Of a stretch of 64,000 nt of DNA, positions 11,701 to 23,189 are shown piece by piece. The stretch comes from Guadua angustifolia (lineage: Eukaryota > Streptophyta > Magnoliopsida > Poales > Poaceae), in assembly GCA_036346375.1 (NCBI GenBank), contig CM070520.1:15883791-15947790 (forward strand). The letters are read 5' to 3'. The notes below the pieces were generated by a model, which saw nothing but the letters and a program-made list of their open reading frames with translations, was not told the origin of the DNA and made no database searches. Numbering within the stretch: position 1 is the first letter of the stretch; every line of letters starts with the position of its first letter. The position numbers and the translations under genes are program-made.

Positions 11701-12775
11701 GAGGGGATATCTTATGATGACGAAGATGAGGATAAAGAATGGGAGTCATTCTGTGACCATGCCTACGGTTGTTCTCGGTTTGCTCATGTAAGTTGCTTGT
11801 GCCGAGTTGTTTTAGAAGTCCTCTTCTTGTTGTCTTTGATGCATAGTGTAACTTCATCATTCGCTTTGTCGCCTTCAGCGTCTAGTAGAGCGTGCCAAGG
11901 AAAGGAACGCCCTTCTCCGGAAGATACTCCCAAAGACAAAGATGAGAAAGGACTATGAGGCCGAGATCCAGCGGGTCCATGTCTAGCTACAGGAGGAACT
12001 CGGCAGGGCCCGGGTCGAGAACCGAGAGGAGCTGGAGAGGCTCCTGGCCCAGGTTCTGGCCTTCGAGGTAGAAAAGCTGAGCCTGACGAGCTCCCTTAGT
12101 GGTAACCCCCTTATCTGGCTGCCTTGGATCACCTTTTGAGTCTTCTGCTCCCTAACTCATTCTTCCTGTCTTGACTTTAGTCTTCGTTGTTGCAGATCTT
12201 CAGGGAAAGCTTGAAAACGCTGAGAATCGGGTCAAGGAACTGAAGAAGTCCGAGAAGGACGCCCAAACCAAGACGAACAAGATGGAAATAGAGCTGGAAG
12301 GTTTGCTCCTGACTCGTCCTTTGTCCCTGCTTATGCTTTTCAGCATCTATGGGCTAATCCGACTGGTTTCACAGAGTACCAGGCCAAGTCACAGGCTCAG
12401 TATCGCGTCCTTGATGAACAGATCAAATCCACTAAGGCTTGAGTCTGCAAGCTCCAAGAAGGCTCCGAGGCAATACTGCGAATCCTGAGTCCTGGTGAAG
12501 CTGGGCCCAGTGATGTGCCCAGCGATGCGGACACCACCATCCAGCGACTGGCGGAGGGGCCCCAGAAGCTGGTAGCACACTTAAAGGAAACGGCAATCAC
12601 AAGCACCAGTCAAGTTTTGGCCGTCGTGAAGTCCTTGTACCCGTGGGTGGAGCTTGAAGCTATCAGGAAGGGCTTCGCTTGCATCGTCAATGACGATCAA
12701 GCCCTTCCTCTTCTTGACGAGGTTAGGGATACCTCCGCTACCCTAGTAAAAAATCTGGAGCTAGGTCCCATGTGA
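8744..12775 (+). pseudogene. Antisense 'putative gypsy type transposon' gene (Transposase_28 / PF04195-like), six exons, decayed
   Basis: The N-terminal domain matches the grass 'putative gypsy type transposon' family in style: FESFFQCGFGLPACAFLRG, LNLNSILQIAVFVHLCEAF, then LTGVAIILNFGLRQVQPLKE. Fitting splice signals give exons at about 8744-9641, 9729-10189, 11352-11787, 11879-12101, 12196-12300 and 12375-12775. The middle is basic and Pro/Ala/Ser-rich (HKSAKRKRPASAS). The later exons are coiled coil (KLENAENRVKELKKSEKD). The C-terminus has QRLAEGPQKLVAHLKETAI. The molecular role is unknown; proteins of this family occur antisense to pol in several grass Gypsy lineages. Damage: a frameshift near 9213-9240, TAG at 9576 and about 10120, TAG near 11985 and TGA near 12441. 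The third intron is enlarged by a solo LTR. Confidence 0.75.
10236..11329. mobile_element. Solo LTR inserted in an intron of the antisense gene
   Basis: The 1094-bp block begins TGTCGGTGTTTCGAG and ends GGTATCCGTCA. It is flanked by CCCTG on both sides (10231-10235 and 11330-11334). The TGTCGGTGTTTYG start is typical of grass Gypsy LTRs; a TATA-like CTTATATAGCCGGGG lies near 10618. No internal region or second LTR is present, so recombination between two LTRs probably removed the rest. Confidence 0.85.
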
Positions 12776-13047
12776 TCATTGTATTCTGAGACTTTGACAT
12801 ATAATCACTCTTTTGAGTCTTTGTAAAAACGTTTGGCAGCTTGAGCCGTGTTTTGCTTTTAATCGCTTCATTATGTCCTACGAGTCTTTTCTGATTTAAT
12901 GCTTGCATGCGCCGTGTCTGGTTTGATGTCCCGCGTCCATACGTCTTCTCGATCGTGACGAGTTCGTACGCAAGCACATCTTTCGTGAGCCGCTTCGCTT
13001 CTCGCGCTTAGCATTTACTCAAGACCGTTCGGTTTCCATGCTTTGGG

Positions 13048-13055
13048 TATATAAG
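13048..13055 (+). promoter_or_regulatory. TATA box before the small acidic frame
   Basis: TATATAAG in GGGTATATAAGAGTG, 78 bp before the ATG at 13133. Confidence 0.45.
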
Positions 13056-13132
13056 AGTGTCACCACTTCTTGAGCGATCACCCATCTCTAAGCCTCTCTC
13101 AGCAACCTTGGACGCTCTTCCTTGATTCTTCA

Positions 13133-13425
13133 ATGGCTTCTTCATCCCAATCTTCTTCGTCTGGTGATGAGGCTCCACCATCTCCCCCCCGGCGGAGGAG
13201 CTGATCTTTGATTTTGAAGACGAGGCTCCGCTGGCGCTTGATGGGGAGGAGGCTTTCCTGGCTGAAATCTGGGCCGATTACGATCTCACGCTGGCCGAGC
13301 TTGCGAAGGAAGAGGCTGCAGCCCGCGACGTCCTCACCGTCGACGCGCTGATCGAAGCCGTCCCGAGGCTTGTCGGGGCGAAGAACGCTCTTCTTGAGGC
13401 AGTAGGTCGTGCGCGCCGCGCTTAG
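13133..13425 (+). pseudogene. Small acidic Ala/Glu-rich protein in element A, one frameshift
   Basis: The frame opens MASSSQSSSSGDEAPPSPP. After a one-base shift in the C run at about 13184-13190 it continues EELIFDFEDEAPLALDG, DYDLTLAELAKEEAAARD and LVGAKNALLEAVGRARRA, stopping at 13423-13425. Together this is about 97 residues, strongly acidic in the middle and basic at the very end. It has its own TATA box and lies between the antisense gene and the convergent integrase. I do not recognise a family. The even codon composition and the clean start and stop around a single homopolymer error suggest it was once a real product. It could also be a late exon or decayed duplicate of the antisense gene. 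Confidence 0.5.
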
Positions 13426-13867
13426 GTTTTAGATTCCTGCTCACTTCTTATGTAATGCATTGATGTATCCGAACCTAAGTATGCTTGATGTTTGCTTGAT
13501 CTTTCCTTATTGATTTTAAAGTTTTGCTCAAGTGGTTTCTTTTCCGTTTTCGTTTAAGAACTCTGCCCGATTGCTCTAGCCCCGGGTGTCGGAAGTCGGC
13601 TCATGGCTATTTTTCCCAGGTACGCGCTTTTGAGAGACTAGAGTTCGTCGTTTGTGGGGTCAGAGTTTCACGGTTTGGATTTTAACGCACTCGAGCTCAT
13701 TCGCGATCAACAGGGAAAGAAGATAAAAAATGACTCATAAGAAGGGTTGCGCATGCGCAACACTATTAGGTGTAGCCCCCGACTTACTACTTAACTGAGC
13801 ATCAATTGAGTAGCAAGTCAAGAAGAAAAAGTTTTATTTATGAACATCATAACTAATGTACAATATT

Positions 13868-15140
13868 TTAAGAGTAGAAATGACGTAGCTGCTCTATGTT
13901 CCATGAGTTGCTGATGACAACGCCATCTTCCCGCTTGAGTCTGTAAGTCCCCGGGCGTGTCACCTCATCGACGATGTATGGGCCTTCCCAGCTTGGGGAG
14001 AGCTTGTGCTCGCTTTTTTGATTCTTCATTAGGACCAGATCTCCTTTGGAGAAAGCACGGCCCCTATTGTTCCGATCATGGTAGCGACACAGGCCTTGGA
14101 GGTACTTGGCCGACTGGATTGCCGCAATTTCCCTAGCTTCTTCCAGTCGGTTGATGTCTTCTATCCGGTTCTCCTCCGATTCGGCCTCCTTATAGCTCCG
14201 AACCCGCGGGGATCCGAACATCAATTCGGTAGGTAGGGCCACTTCTGAGCTGTACACTAGGAAAAAGGTGACGCCGGTAGCTCTCATCGAGTAGTTCTCA
14301 CCCTCGAGCATCAAGGCAATTTTTTATCCATCGTAGCATAAGGCTTGAGACGATAAAAATCCTTACTTTTAACCCTTGTAGCACCATGCTGTTTGCCCGC
14401 TCCACTTGGCCATTGCTTCTTGGGTGAGCCACAGAAGCGAAACAAATCTTGATGCCGAGTTCATCGCACCAGTCTTGAAATTCTTCTCCGCGGAATTGAG
14501 TTCCATTGTCCGCGATGATCCTGTTGGGTACGCCGAATCTTACCACAATTTCTTAGAAGAACTCCTTGGTCTTGGCCGCCGTGATCGTGGCGACGGGTTT
14601 TGCCTCAATCCACTTGGTAAATTTATCAATGGCGATGAAGAGATGGGTGAAACCACCTTGAACTTTCTTCAAAGAACCGACCATGTCGAGCCCCCAGACT
14701 GTGAATGGCCAGATGATCGGGATGGTTTGCAACTCCTGCGCCGGCACGTGTATTTGACGAGAAAAGAACTGACAACCTTCACAGGTATGAACAATATCTT
14801 CTGCGTCGAATACGGCAGTCGGCCAGAAGAAACCTTGACGATAAGCTTTGCCCACTAGGGTACTTGATGCTGCGTGATGCCCGCAAATTCTCGAGTGGAT
14901 TTCTCTAAGGAGGTTATTCCCTTCTTGCTTCGATATGCAGCGCCTTAGGACTCTGGAAGCACTCTTTCAGAAGAGTTCCTCATTGACTACCACGTAGCTT
15001 TTGCATCGACGCGCGACACGCTCTACCTCTACGCGGTCTTCGAGGAGCTCATCTTTTAATAGATAGTTTAGGAATGGAGTTGTCTAGTCAGGGTTGATGA
15101 CTAAAACTTCCTCTTCAGCTGGTCTTTCTTCTGACTTGTC
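13868..15140 (-). pseudogene. Gypsy integrase of element A, broken
   Basis: Successive minus-strand frames at 14553-14855, 14298-14546 and 13868-14314 make one integrase. It has the zinc-binding part with CEGCQFFSRQIH, the catalytic core with first Asp in VWGLDMVGSLKK, second Asp in IIADNGTQF and Glu in NGQVERAN. The C-terminal part has VLMKNQKSEHKLSPSWEGPY and ends NIEQLRHFYS at 13868. A stop (TAA near 14550) separates KEFF from EIVVRFG. A deletion or frameshift near 14300 removes the usual WxEELPxVLWSLRTTP segment. Upstream, a linker EEEVLVINPD, stop, TTPFLNYLLKDEL shows where RNase H should have ended. It cannot be functional. Confidence 0.85.
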
Positions 15141-15440
15141 TGAATCCTCACCACTCGGGGCTCATCCTTGACCGGTCCTCGCTCGACCGGGAACAGGGCT
15201 CTCGCTTATCGTCCGGATAGATGGCCTGTACCGTCCTTGATCCGAGTGGTCGCCCAAGAAGGAAAGCGACTTTAATCGCCCAGATTAGATCTGATCCGAA
15301 TCCGAAAGGATAAGCCTGCCAAGATCATCGACGATGAAGTCCAGGATTCTGAAATGGAATGCCTGGGCCAGAGCAAAGGTGGCCATGACCTCGCTAGGGA
15401 TTGCCATCGAGCTTGATGGGATTGATCTTAATGCAGCCCC
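15141..15440 (-). pseudogene. Remnant of the gag start of element A
   Basis: Minus-strand frame with SSSMAIPSEVMATFALAQAF, then HFRILDFIVDDLGRLILSDS. A frameshift follows and WAIKVAFLLGRPLG continues to about 15200. It begins just after the primer-binding-site-like sequence, where gag is expected. Within about 60 codons it gives way to the RNase H-integrase linker, so the bulk of gag-pol was deleted between about 15140 and 15290. Confidence 0.55.
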
Positions 15441-15456
15441 TACCTGGCGCACCAAC

Positions 15457-15925
15457 TGTCGACGTTTATTGTCGGCAATAATGAAAACAGGGCTAGGCGC
15501 TGGATCCAAACTCGATGGTAACACAAGACAAGAGAATTATCCAGGTTCAGGCTCTTGCGGAGGAGATAATACCCTAGTCCTGTGCTTTGAAATTATATGT
15601 GACTAGCTAATTTGCTGATGAGCTTGTATGATGATGTTCCCCCGTCCCTCCCTTTATATAGCAGAGGAGGACGGTTACAAAAGAGAGTCCTGGTCGGATA
15701 CAAAGTGGGGATTATATCTCCTGTACCTATTCGTTTGGTAACGGCTTAGATTACAATCGTACCCTACCTAATCCGGATCGGTTGCTATCTTCAAAGCTTC
15801 CTTATCTCGCACGCTTTGGTGCATCCTTGGCAGCTTCTGTTTCTCTGCAGCTGGCCAGACCCAGTGTTGTTTAATTGGGCCTCGCAGGCCTGTCTTGCAG
15901 ATACCCGTGGTGTGTATACTTCACA
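15457..15925 (-). repeat. Right LTR of element A (5' LTR for the minus-strand pol)
   Basis: 469 bp, paired with 7462-7924, followed by ATGAC at 15926-15930. Minus-strand synthesis would start from TTGGTGCGCCAGG immediately inside it. Confidence 0.9.
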
Positions 15926-16099
15926 ATGACTTTGTCTCATGAGCACCCTTGATGCCTACCAGGGTCTTTGACCCCTAGTGGCCACATGTTTTTCTATGAT
16001 TTAGTCTCAAGGGCACCATTGAATGTGCTCTATAACTTATAACTTAGTCTAATGAGCACCTCTCAAATGTGCTCCATGACTTAGTCTCAAGGCACCCAT

Positions 16100-18015
16100 T
16101 GTAACACTCCAATTTTTGGGTCTTCAGAAAATTTTGAAATTAAAAGGAACCATTTGAATTTTCTCAAATTAAATAAAGCTTAATTTGCATTTTCTATTAA
16201 GGAAAGATTTATTTGATTAATCCATGCATTAAATAAAAGATTTCTAGTAGTAGTTGGGTTCCTTGCACTCCAAGGAATTTTTTGTATTTCTTGATTTTTT
16301 AATTTATTAGCTCTTTATTTGAAAATCTAGAATTTTCTTAATTCAGAAAATATTTTTATTTTTCAAAAACCCCCATGGGCCAAATCTTGGCTGGCCCATT
16401 CCTATTCCCAGTTTCGTCCCAACCGCTTAGGCCCAATAGCAGCCTACCTCGATCTGCCTCGCTAGGCCTACTTCGCCTGGCCTAGTTTTCCACAAATTTC
16501 AAATTTATCTCGCCATTGCATCAGAAAACCCTAACCCTAGCTAGAGTCCGCGCCATGGCGACACGCCTCCCTCAGTGTTCACTTCTACATGGACCCCAGG
16601 CTATTTAAGCCCTGGGGAAGCCTGGATTTGAGCTCTTTGTCTTCCACAGCACATGTCGCTCACCTCACCGTCGCCCGAGACATTATCGTTGTCTGCCATT
16701 GCAAGCTCACTGGAGAAGCTTGGAGCACCACTGCACCATTGAAGCCTTCTTCCACACCGATCTCCTCCCCGCGCGTCTCTACCTTCCTAGTTGTGTCTCC
16801 GAGGTCGCCGTGTCCGATTCCTCAAAATCGAGCTCGATCTATTGCCTCTTTGCCATCGCATATGTTTCTTCCTCCTCATTAGTGAACTTGGGTCGCCGAG
16901 TCGAAGCTCTCACGACGTTAGCGATGACATCGTCCGCCAAGCCCTCGTCGATGTCAACGACCACGTCATCGGTTGAGTCAGTGTCCACGTGTGTAACCAC
17001 ATTAGCCCTAGCCACCATGTGAGACCCTTTCAACCATGCCACATCAGCACTGAGTGGTCCCACCTATCAGTCGAACCTTGTTTCTGTGAGCCCGATCGAC
17101 TGTGGACCAAAGCTGCTCCATTGATTTGGTGTATGGACCATGGGCCCACATGTTAGCCTCATAACCTTTTTCTTGATTTATTTTTATTTTCAAAAATTAG
17201 CCACTGATGTCAGCATAATGCAATAAATTGATTTTCCTTTAGCAAAATAATTCCAAAAAATTCAAAAAATCCTTTCTCTCTCATTTTCTTTAATTTAAAT
17301 CTTTCGAAAGCCCGTTCTCCTTCATAAAAGCTCCGATTGAGGTGATTCAAATTTCTAATTTTTTTTTCTAAAATCAAGCTCTACATTCTAGTTTGAGTCT
17401 CTATTTGTTTTTTATTTGTGTTTATTTCTTTTTTTCTGGTAGACGTTGTTCCCAAGGAGTGAATGAAGGATTTGAAGATTAAGACTCATTAACAACAATA
17501 TATCAATAAGGCAAGTCATAACTTTTGATCATGTTGAATCTATGTTTGCAAAAATACTTTTCTTTATACAAATTGCATGCTATTTGTGTACCAATAATTA
17601 TTTACTGGGGATAGCTAAATATCTAATTGTCATTATGCCACCTTGATTATTGGTATTTCATGTATCCATTGTTACCGTAGGTTGGGATATTAGTAGTTAG
17701 ACATAATTGTATTACTAACAATTGGGTTATTGTAGCTATGCTTAGACATACTTAGTTGTACGATGGGCTCATATCACATGTGGAAATATTAATAATCTTG
17801 ACTTAATAAGAAATGGAATAGTGGTGGGTAACCACTGTTGTAAAATTTATTGTGCCATGGTATGGTATGCCATTGATCTTAGTTGAACAAAATAGTTTTC
17901 AATTGGGCAAGTGACCGTGTAGTAAAGGGGGTGCGGTTAGCACATTTGGGATGTGAATATCTCGTCTGAGACTATTTAAGGATTTAATCTTGTGCGCTAT
18001 TGAACTGAGGTTAAG
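16100..18015 (+). repeat. First 1.9 kb of a long Gypsy LTR, truncated
   Basis: It starts TGTAACACTCCAATTTTTGG. Through a T-rich opening, GGGTTCCTTGCACTCC, a TATA-like GGCTATTTAAGCCC at about 16598 and AGGCAAGTCATAAC near 17510, it parallels the solo LTR at 46906-50321 read on the minus strand. It breaks off near 18015 against a different, minus-strand Gypsy fragment. A short frame after the TATA (near 16590-16880) has no recognisable similarity and is probably leader sequence. Confidence 0.6.
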
Positions 18016-20975
18016 CATATAACCAGATTTGCAAGCCAGTCTAGATGACCGACTACACGAATGAAACCATCTTCCAAGAGCTTGTCCAACTCTTGTCCAA
18101 TGACTTCTTGCATATCAAGAGTTAATCACCATAGCTTCTGCTTCACTGGTCGTGCGTTAGGCTATGGTTAACCTGTGCTCTATTACCTCCTTTGGGACCC
18201 TAGGTATGTTGGATGGTTTCTATGCAAACACATCTGCATTAGCTTGAAGGAAAGTAATGAGTGCGTCTTCCTATTTGGCATCTATTCCTGACCCTATCTG
18301 AATAGTTTTCGATTAGTCAGTAGGGTCAATGGAAACTTGCTTTATTTGCTAATTTGACTAAGGAGTTGCATTCAGCTTCTCTATCTTGTTAGGCTTTTTA
18401 GTCTTACAAGGTTTACCTGTATCATTAGCATCTCTTAAAAGTAATTTATACATAATTTTAAGTAATTTCCAATCACAACTTAGTGCAGTAGCTTGATTAC
18501 ATTACACATTTATCACGCCTTTGGACCAGGCATTTTGATGCTCTGGTAGGCATGATGAGTGGCTGCCATAAATTTTGTCAGTGAAGGTCTACCCAAAATA
18601 GCATTATAAGATAGTTCAAAAATGATAATTTCGAAATATATTAGCTCCATTCTAAAGTTATTAGCATCTTCAAAAGTAACAAGCAATACAATCTGCCCTA
18701 TTAGAGTTATCGATGTACCATCTACAATCCCATAAAATAGATTTGTCACAAGTCTGATATTAGAATATGGAATTTGCATTTCATCTAAGGCATGAATAAA
18801 AAGTAAATCTAAGTAACTCCCTCCATCGACCAAAACTCTTCCTACCTTACAATTACTAACTATAGGAGAAACTACCAATGGAAGTTTACGATGGATAGAC
18901 ATACATTTTAGGCAATCTTGTCTATTCAAGGTGATCACAACGTTTGACCACTTTGGCCATTCTGGTTTTCCTACACGTGTATCAATGCTGTTGACCTCCC
19001 AGCAAGTAGATTTGAATCGCCTTTTTCGAAGCATACACAGATGGTCCTTCCAAGATAACATTGATGTGATTGTCGGCCTTTTGGTAGCCTATATCTTCAT
19101 CGTTGATAGCATCTTTATTGCTTTGACCTTCTGGTATGGTTGGTATAGTTCCTTTACCAGGGCAAAAATCTTCCCTACGCCTTTGCTAAGTACGATAATT
19201 ACGCAGATCATGCTTGGAGTATGTAAAGGAAACAACGTCCATTGCTGTTGGTAGCACCAAAGTTCTTGGGAGCTGGCTGGTCATCTTGTCAACCAGATTT
19301 CTTCTTTCAAGGAGCCTTTCCCTTGGAGTATGCAGGTCGTTCTGAAATGCCCATGACCTCTCTTTGAACAACCTTCTTGTTTTCCTCTTGTTGTCCTCGG
19401 GCTTGAAGGTCTTTCTGGACTTTTTGTCCTCAGACTTCTCTAGACCTGGTTGTGGCAACGTATGGCCCTTGTCGACCATACAATTCTATTCAATGGCCTC
19501 ATGCGTGTCCGAGTACTGATCTTCCATATCGAATAACTTTGATATGGTAGAAGGTGGATGAATATTGAGGTATTTCATGAAGCGTTTATAACGTATAGCC
19601 TATTTAAACGCATAGATAACAGAATCATTAGAAATATTTGGAATGGTATTCTGAATTTCTACAAACCTTTTAATAAACTGATGTACATTTTTCCCAGAAG
19701 TTTGACGAAGACGATGTAAACCATCTTCCTTTCTTGGTTTGCATGGCATAATTTCTCCTAACTAAATAGATCCTTCTAGCTGATTAAACAGCCAAGTTCT
19801 TGCGTATCCTTTAAGAATTGTAAGAAGATAGTTAGCCATTACCTTCTCATCACTACTAGTAGTCTGGATGCAGTGGTATAAACTTGTAAAATTTTTGATG
19901 GATTCTGAGTTCCATCAAAACTTTCGAGGTGACCCGGCTTGAACTCCTCAGGCCAAGCAACATCTCTGAGCCCTAGGGAAAAAGCTTTATATCCTATATG
20001 AAGACCAAAACATGTTTGTACATTAGGAATTTGGTCGTCACTGACCACCAGTAGGAACTTTACCTAGGGTAAGGCATTCGAAGATACTTCTTCGTTGTGG
20101 TTCATTTCTTCATTGCTAATTGGTGCCTTATTGGTGCCGACCGGATGAAGATTGCTCTATACGGGAATTAGTTTGTGATCTTGTTGATAGGGACATGCTC
20201 TATACTTCTCTAGAAGCGTCTTGTAGATCAGTGGTGAGGGATCTAATTATCGTTCCATTAAGCTCATTATCCCCCTCGGTCGGTTGTTTCAGAATTACGC
20301 TAGGTAATATGCATATTCTATCTACAGGGGTTATTTCCTATGAATTACTTGGAACCAAGTTCAGGTCTCTTACCATTTCTCTTGGATTCTACGGTGTGGC
20401 AGGAGGGATGTACCAAGATGACTTTCTGAAGGATTTGGCCTTTGTGATGTACCTGGCTAACTATTGTAGTATTTGCGTCTCGCCTCATCCACAACCTTTT
20501 GTTTTGCCGCTATGAGTCATTCATGTTGCTCTTGAGTGGATTTTCTGCCAATTCATGGGCTTCACTTGTGGCCGCACAGGTGCGGAGCCCAAAGTGGATT
20601 GAATGAGTGAGTGCTCCATCTTCATCTGAAGTTGGGGTATAGTAGAGGCCTCGAAAACAATCTTCCAAGATTGGGCTTTCCAGAATGTTGTCATTGTCTT
20701 GGAGAGCATGTTCATCATCAATTTCCATGGGATTTGCTCCATGAACATTTGCCTCTGAAACAATGGTAGGAATGAGATTGTGCTCACCTTTTGATTTCTC
20801 TAGTAGTAGCACTTCCGCCTCGACCTCATCCATAATAGCCTGAATTTCTAACAACTCTATTTTAGTAACACATTTGGAATAGAAATCGCACTTCCATTCT
20901 TCTTTCAAGAGATAGTCATTGGCATCGAGATCAGCATAATCGATGAGGTCGAATGAATTTTCTTTATCCATTGCT
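18016..20975 (-). pseudogene. Decayed Gypsy gag-protease-RT start fragment
   Basis: Read on the minus strand from 20971: a gag-like N-terminus (MDKENSFDLIDYADLD). Then gag with LRDVAWPEEFKPGHLESFDG near 19960 and a protease with VGRVLVDGGSYLDLLF near 18830 and YNAILGRPSLTKFMAATHH near 18580. Next comes the RT lead-in DALITFLQANADVFA, stop, KPSNIPRVPKEVIEHRL, and finally QELDKLLEDGFIRVV near 18080, where the fragment is cut off. The protease has DGG instead of the usual D-T/S-G, as in element B. Many stops and shifts are present. The palm of the reverse transcriptase, RNase H and integrase are absent. Confidence 0.7.
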
Positions 20976-20989
20976 GAGAACTTTTCACC

Positions 20990-21660
20990 ACCTTGATCAC
21001 CGGAGGCCCTTCTTCTAGCGCTAACTATCGATGTTCAAGATCTAAGATCTCTAGATTGAGCATATGAATTAAAATGGTTGTAGGCTTCCGGAGAAAACAA
21101 GATTGTAAAGGAGAAATGGGAGATTGCTTCTTATTAGCCAATGGGCTTAATAGTGTACAAGTATTATAGAGTCTATTTGAGAATCTAACATTTTATGCCT
21201 TGACAGTACAATGGGCTCCCTATTTATACATGATAAAGAGACGACAATTATTCTAAAAAAGGTGTAGTATATCCGAAAGATGTCTTTACACTAAATGGTG
21301 TCTTCTCATTAAGAGGTGTCTTCTTACCAAATGGTGTCTTTTCTGGGATAACTTCCGAGTAGTTATTCATACCTATCAGATAACTATCTGCACGAACATA
21401 TGTACAGAGATAACAGCTTGCTCTGACCAGTATTAATGGTCGGGGTGACTATTTCACAGGTCAGAGATGACTAGTGTGAAGCAACATATAAGACGCGTGA
21501 GCAAAATTGGACGGAGGCATAACCAATTGGGTGAACGTGGGCCTCGTTCTACTTTTATGGGCTTTTCTTTATGAGTGTGTTGGCTCAAGAATAGAGCATG
21601 GATTTTAACTGCTGTAAGCCCAAATAAAATACGGGCTTTAATCTTCATCAGTTATCTTTT
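20990..21660 (-). repeat. Probable 5' LTR of the decayed minus-strand Gypsy fragment
   Basis: This lies immediately before the gag-like start on the minus strand. It contains ATGTATAAATAGGGAGCC (about 21233-21216) as TATA box. Between LTR and gag is AGCGCTAGAAGAAGGGCC, a plausible primer-binding region. Its outer end was not fixed and no second LTR was found. Confidence 0.4.
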
Positions 21661-22280
21661 ATTGATTTTCAAATGAAATTATTTGGTTATACGTTGTATG
21701 GAATTTTCTTTACTATTTTTAACATAGAAAAACCTTGTTTTCATTTTTTTGGTCAAAAACTAATTTTAGTTATCTAAACACTCTAACGATATAATTAATA
21801 TACCAAATAATTGTTCACAAGTCTAAATGATTACAAAATGAATTATAGAGGACCTCTATTGTCGTTATAGAGGTCATAGCTGTAAAAGTGTACATGTGTG
21901 CTATAGCTTAGCTTTCAAAGAGAAAATCGCTATAGCACCACTACAGCATGCAGTTTAAATGACCAATAAATACCCCTATGTAACCTCATCTAGGGACTTG
22001 ATATCTCTTGAGCAATAAAAACCACATTTAAGGCCCTGTTTGGAAGCATAGTTTTTCAAAACTATAGTTTTGATATACTATGGTTTACAATTGTTTCGTC
22101 ATAAATACCATGGTTTTACGAAACCCCTTTGAAACCATGGTATTCCTTAGAACTACCAACTGTTTGGATGCAACATCACAAACTATGGTATTTGAGTAGA
22201 AATAGGTAAGAAGCTAGCCAAAATCATGAAAACTTTGGGTTGGAGTGGAGTTTCAAATACTCCAAAAATACCATGGTATC

Positions 22281-22464
22281 TCGCTGGATGCATCGAGTCC
22301 TTCACATGCAACGGCCAGCCCTTGATGCACGCGTTCTGTTACTCCGCTATTCTTGGATCAGTAACAACCAGCGCGTGAGCCTCTCCTCACCGCCATGTAA
22401 TCTGAACTCGCTTTATATAGGCCTCATGAATGGAAGTCTATGAGTGTGGTGCATTCTACTTTCA
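22281..22464 (+). repeat. 5' LTR of the small Copia element
   Basis: It contains CTTTATATAGGCC as TATA box and ends TTCTACTTTCA. The first bases differ from the other copy (TCGCTGG against TGTCGGA), so the TG terminus has decayed. Confidence 0.8.
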
Positions 22465-23189
22465 TGGTATCGAGCAAGTTCTCGATCCGTAATCCTCACC
22501 GCTTTTTCTTTTCCACCCTCCCACCAAGGATGGCCGACATCGCCGCCTCCCTGCACTCCACCACCGCCGCATCTTGCAATCATCCACCACCGCCGCCTCT
22601 CCTCACCATGGCTGGCTCCACGGCAGCAGTGTGCTCTCTCTTCCATCGCCAAGACCACCCAGTCCAATCAACATCACAAGCTTGGTCTCCGTCCGCTCGA
22701 CATGACCTCGACCTCCTATCGGCGCTTGGAAGAATCTATTCTCACCATGCTCGGCCGATTCCATTTGCAACATCATGTCGACGGCTCCGCCTCTAGGCAC
22801 AACGACCTCTCTAGGTCCAGAAGACCTCACCGTCCTCATGTGGATCCACGCGACGCCACCGACGACCTCATGGACATGGTGATGGAGTTCAACTCCATCG
22901 CTTTGGAGCTCGCGTAAGATCGCCGCGTTCTTGGCGACAACAAGCCGAGCCGTGGCCGCTCAACCGAGGCCGAAGTTCCACAATCGCAACAAGGTGACTT
23001 GTCTGTTCTTGCATATTGTCATAAATCAAGACTTCGCTGACGCGCCATGATCGTGACTATCCTGTCACTGCATCAAGCGGCTTGTCTACCAGATGGTTCA
23101 TGCATGAATTCGAGGTACCATGTGCTCAAGACTCTCCCGCCGAAGCTTCCTAGCTCCCAACATTCATGCAAGCTCGCAGCTATCTCATT

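Larger units (their letters stand above)
7462..15925 (-). mobile_element. Gypsy-type LTR retrotransposon A, gag-pol on the minus strand, internally deleted
   Basis: Two LTRs (7462-7924 and 15457-15925) begin TGTCGACGTTTA and end GTGTGTATACTYCAYA. The target duplication ATGAC is at 7457-7461 and 15926-15930. By eye the LTRs differ at about 25 positions plus a 7-bp indel, mostly transitions. The remaining pol is on the minus strand, so the right LTR is the functional 5' LTR. A primer-binding-site-like TTGGTGCGCCAGG follows it at about 15455-15443. The plus strand carries an antisense multi-exon gene (8744-12775) and a small acidic frame (13133-13425). Most of gag and all of protease, reverse transcriptase and RNase H are missing, so this copy could only move with help. 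Confidence 0.9.
7135..16099. repeat. Degenerate tandem array (7135-7461 and 15926-16099), split by element A
   Basis: Units built around CATGACTTAGTCTCATGAGC recur, for example near 7142, 7214, 7251, 7313, 7350 and 7420, and again right of the insertion near 15927, 15995 and 16077. Spacing alternates between about 36 and 65-70 bp, giving a period near 100 bp. The array is interrupted between 7461 and 15926 by Gypsy element A, whose ATGAC target duplication is part of a repeat unit. Confidence 0.7.

Noticed and set aside
11131..11958. Continuous 275-codon plus-strand frame
   Set aside because: It starts inside the solo LTR and continues into a real exon of the antisense Gypsy gene and then its intron; not a single gene.
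14406..14858. Plus-strand frame of 150 codons
   Set aside because: Shadow of the minus-strand integrase of element A.
22413..22917. Overlapping frames after the Copia 5' LTR, rich in Pro and His
   Set aside because: No gag similarity could be recognised; they may be decayed gag or chance frames in GC-rich DNA, so no gene is called.
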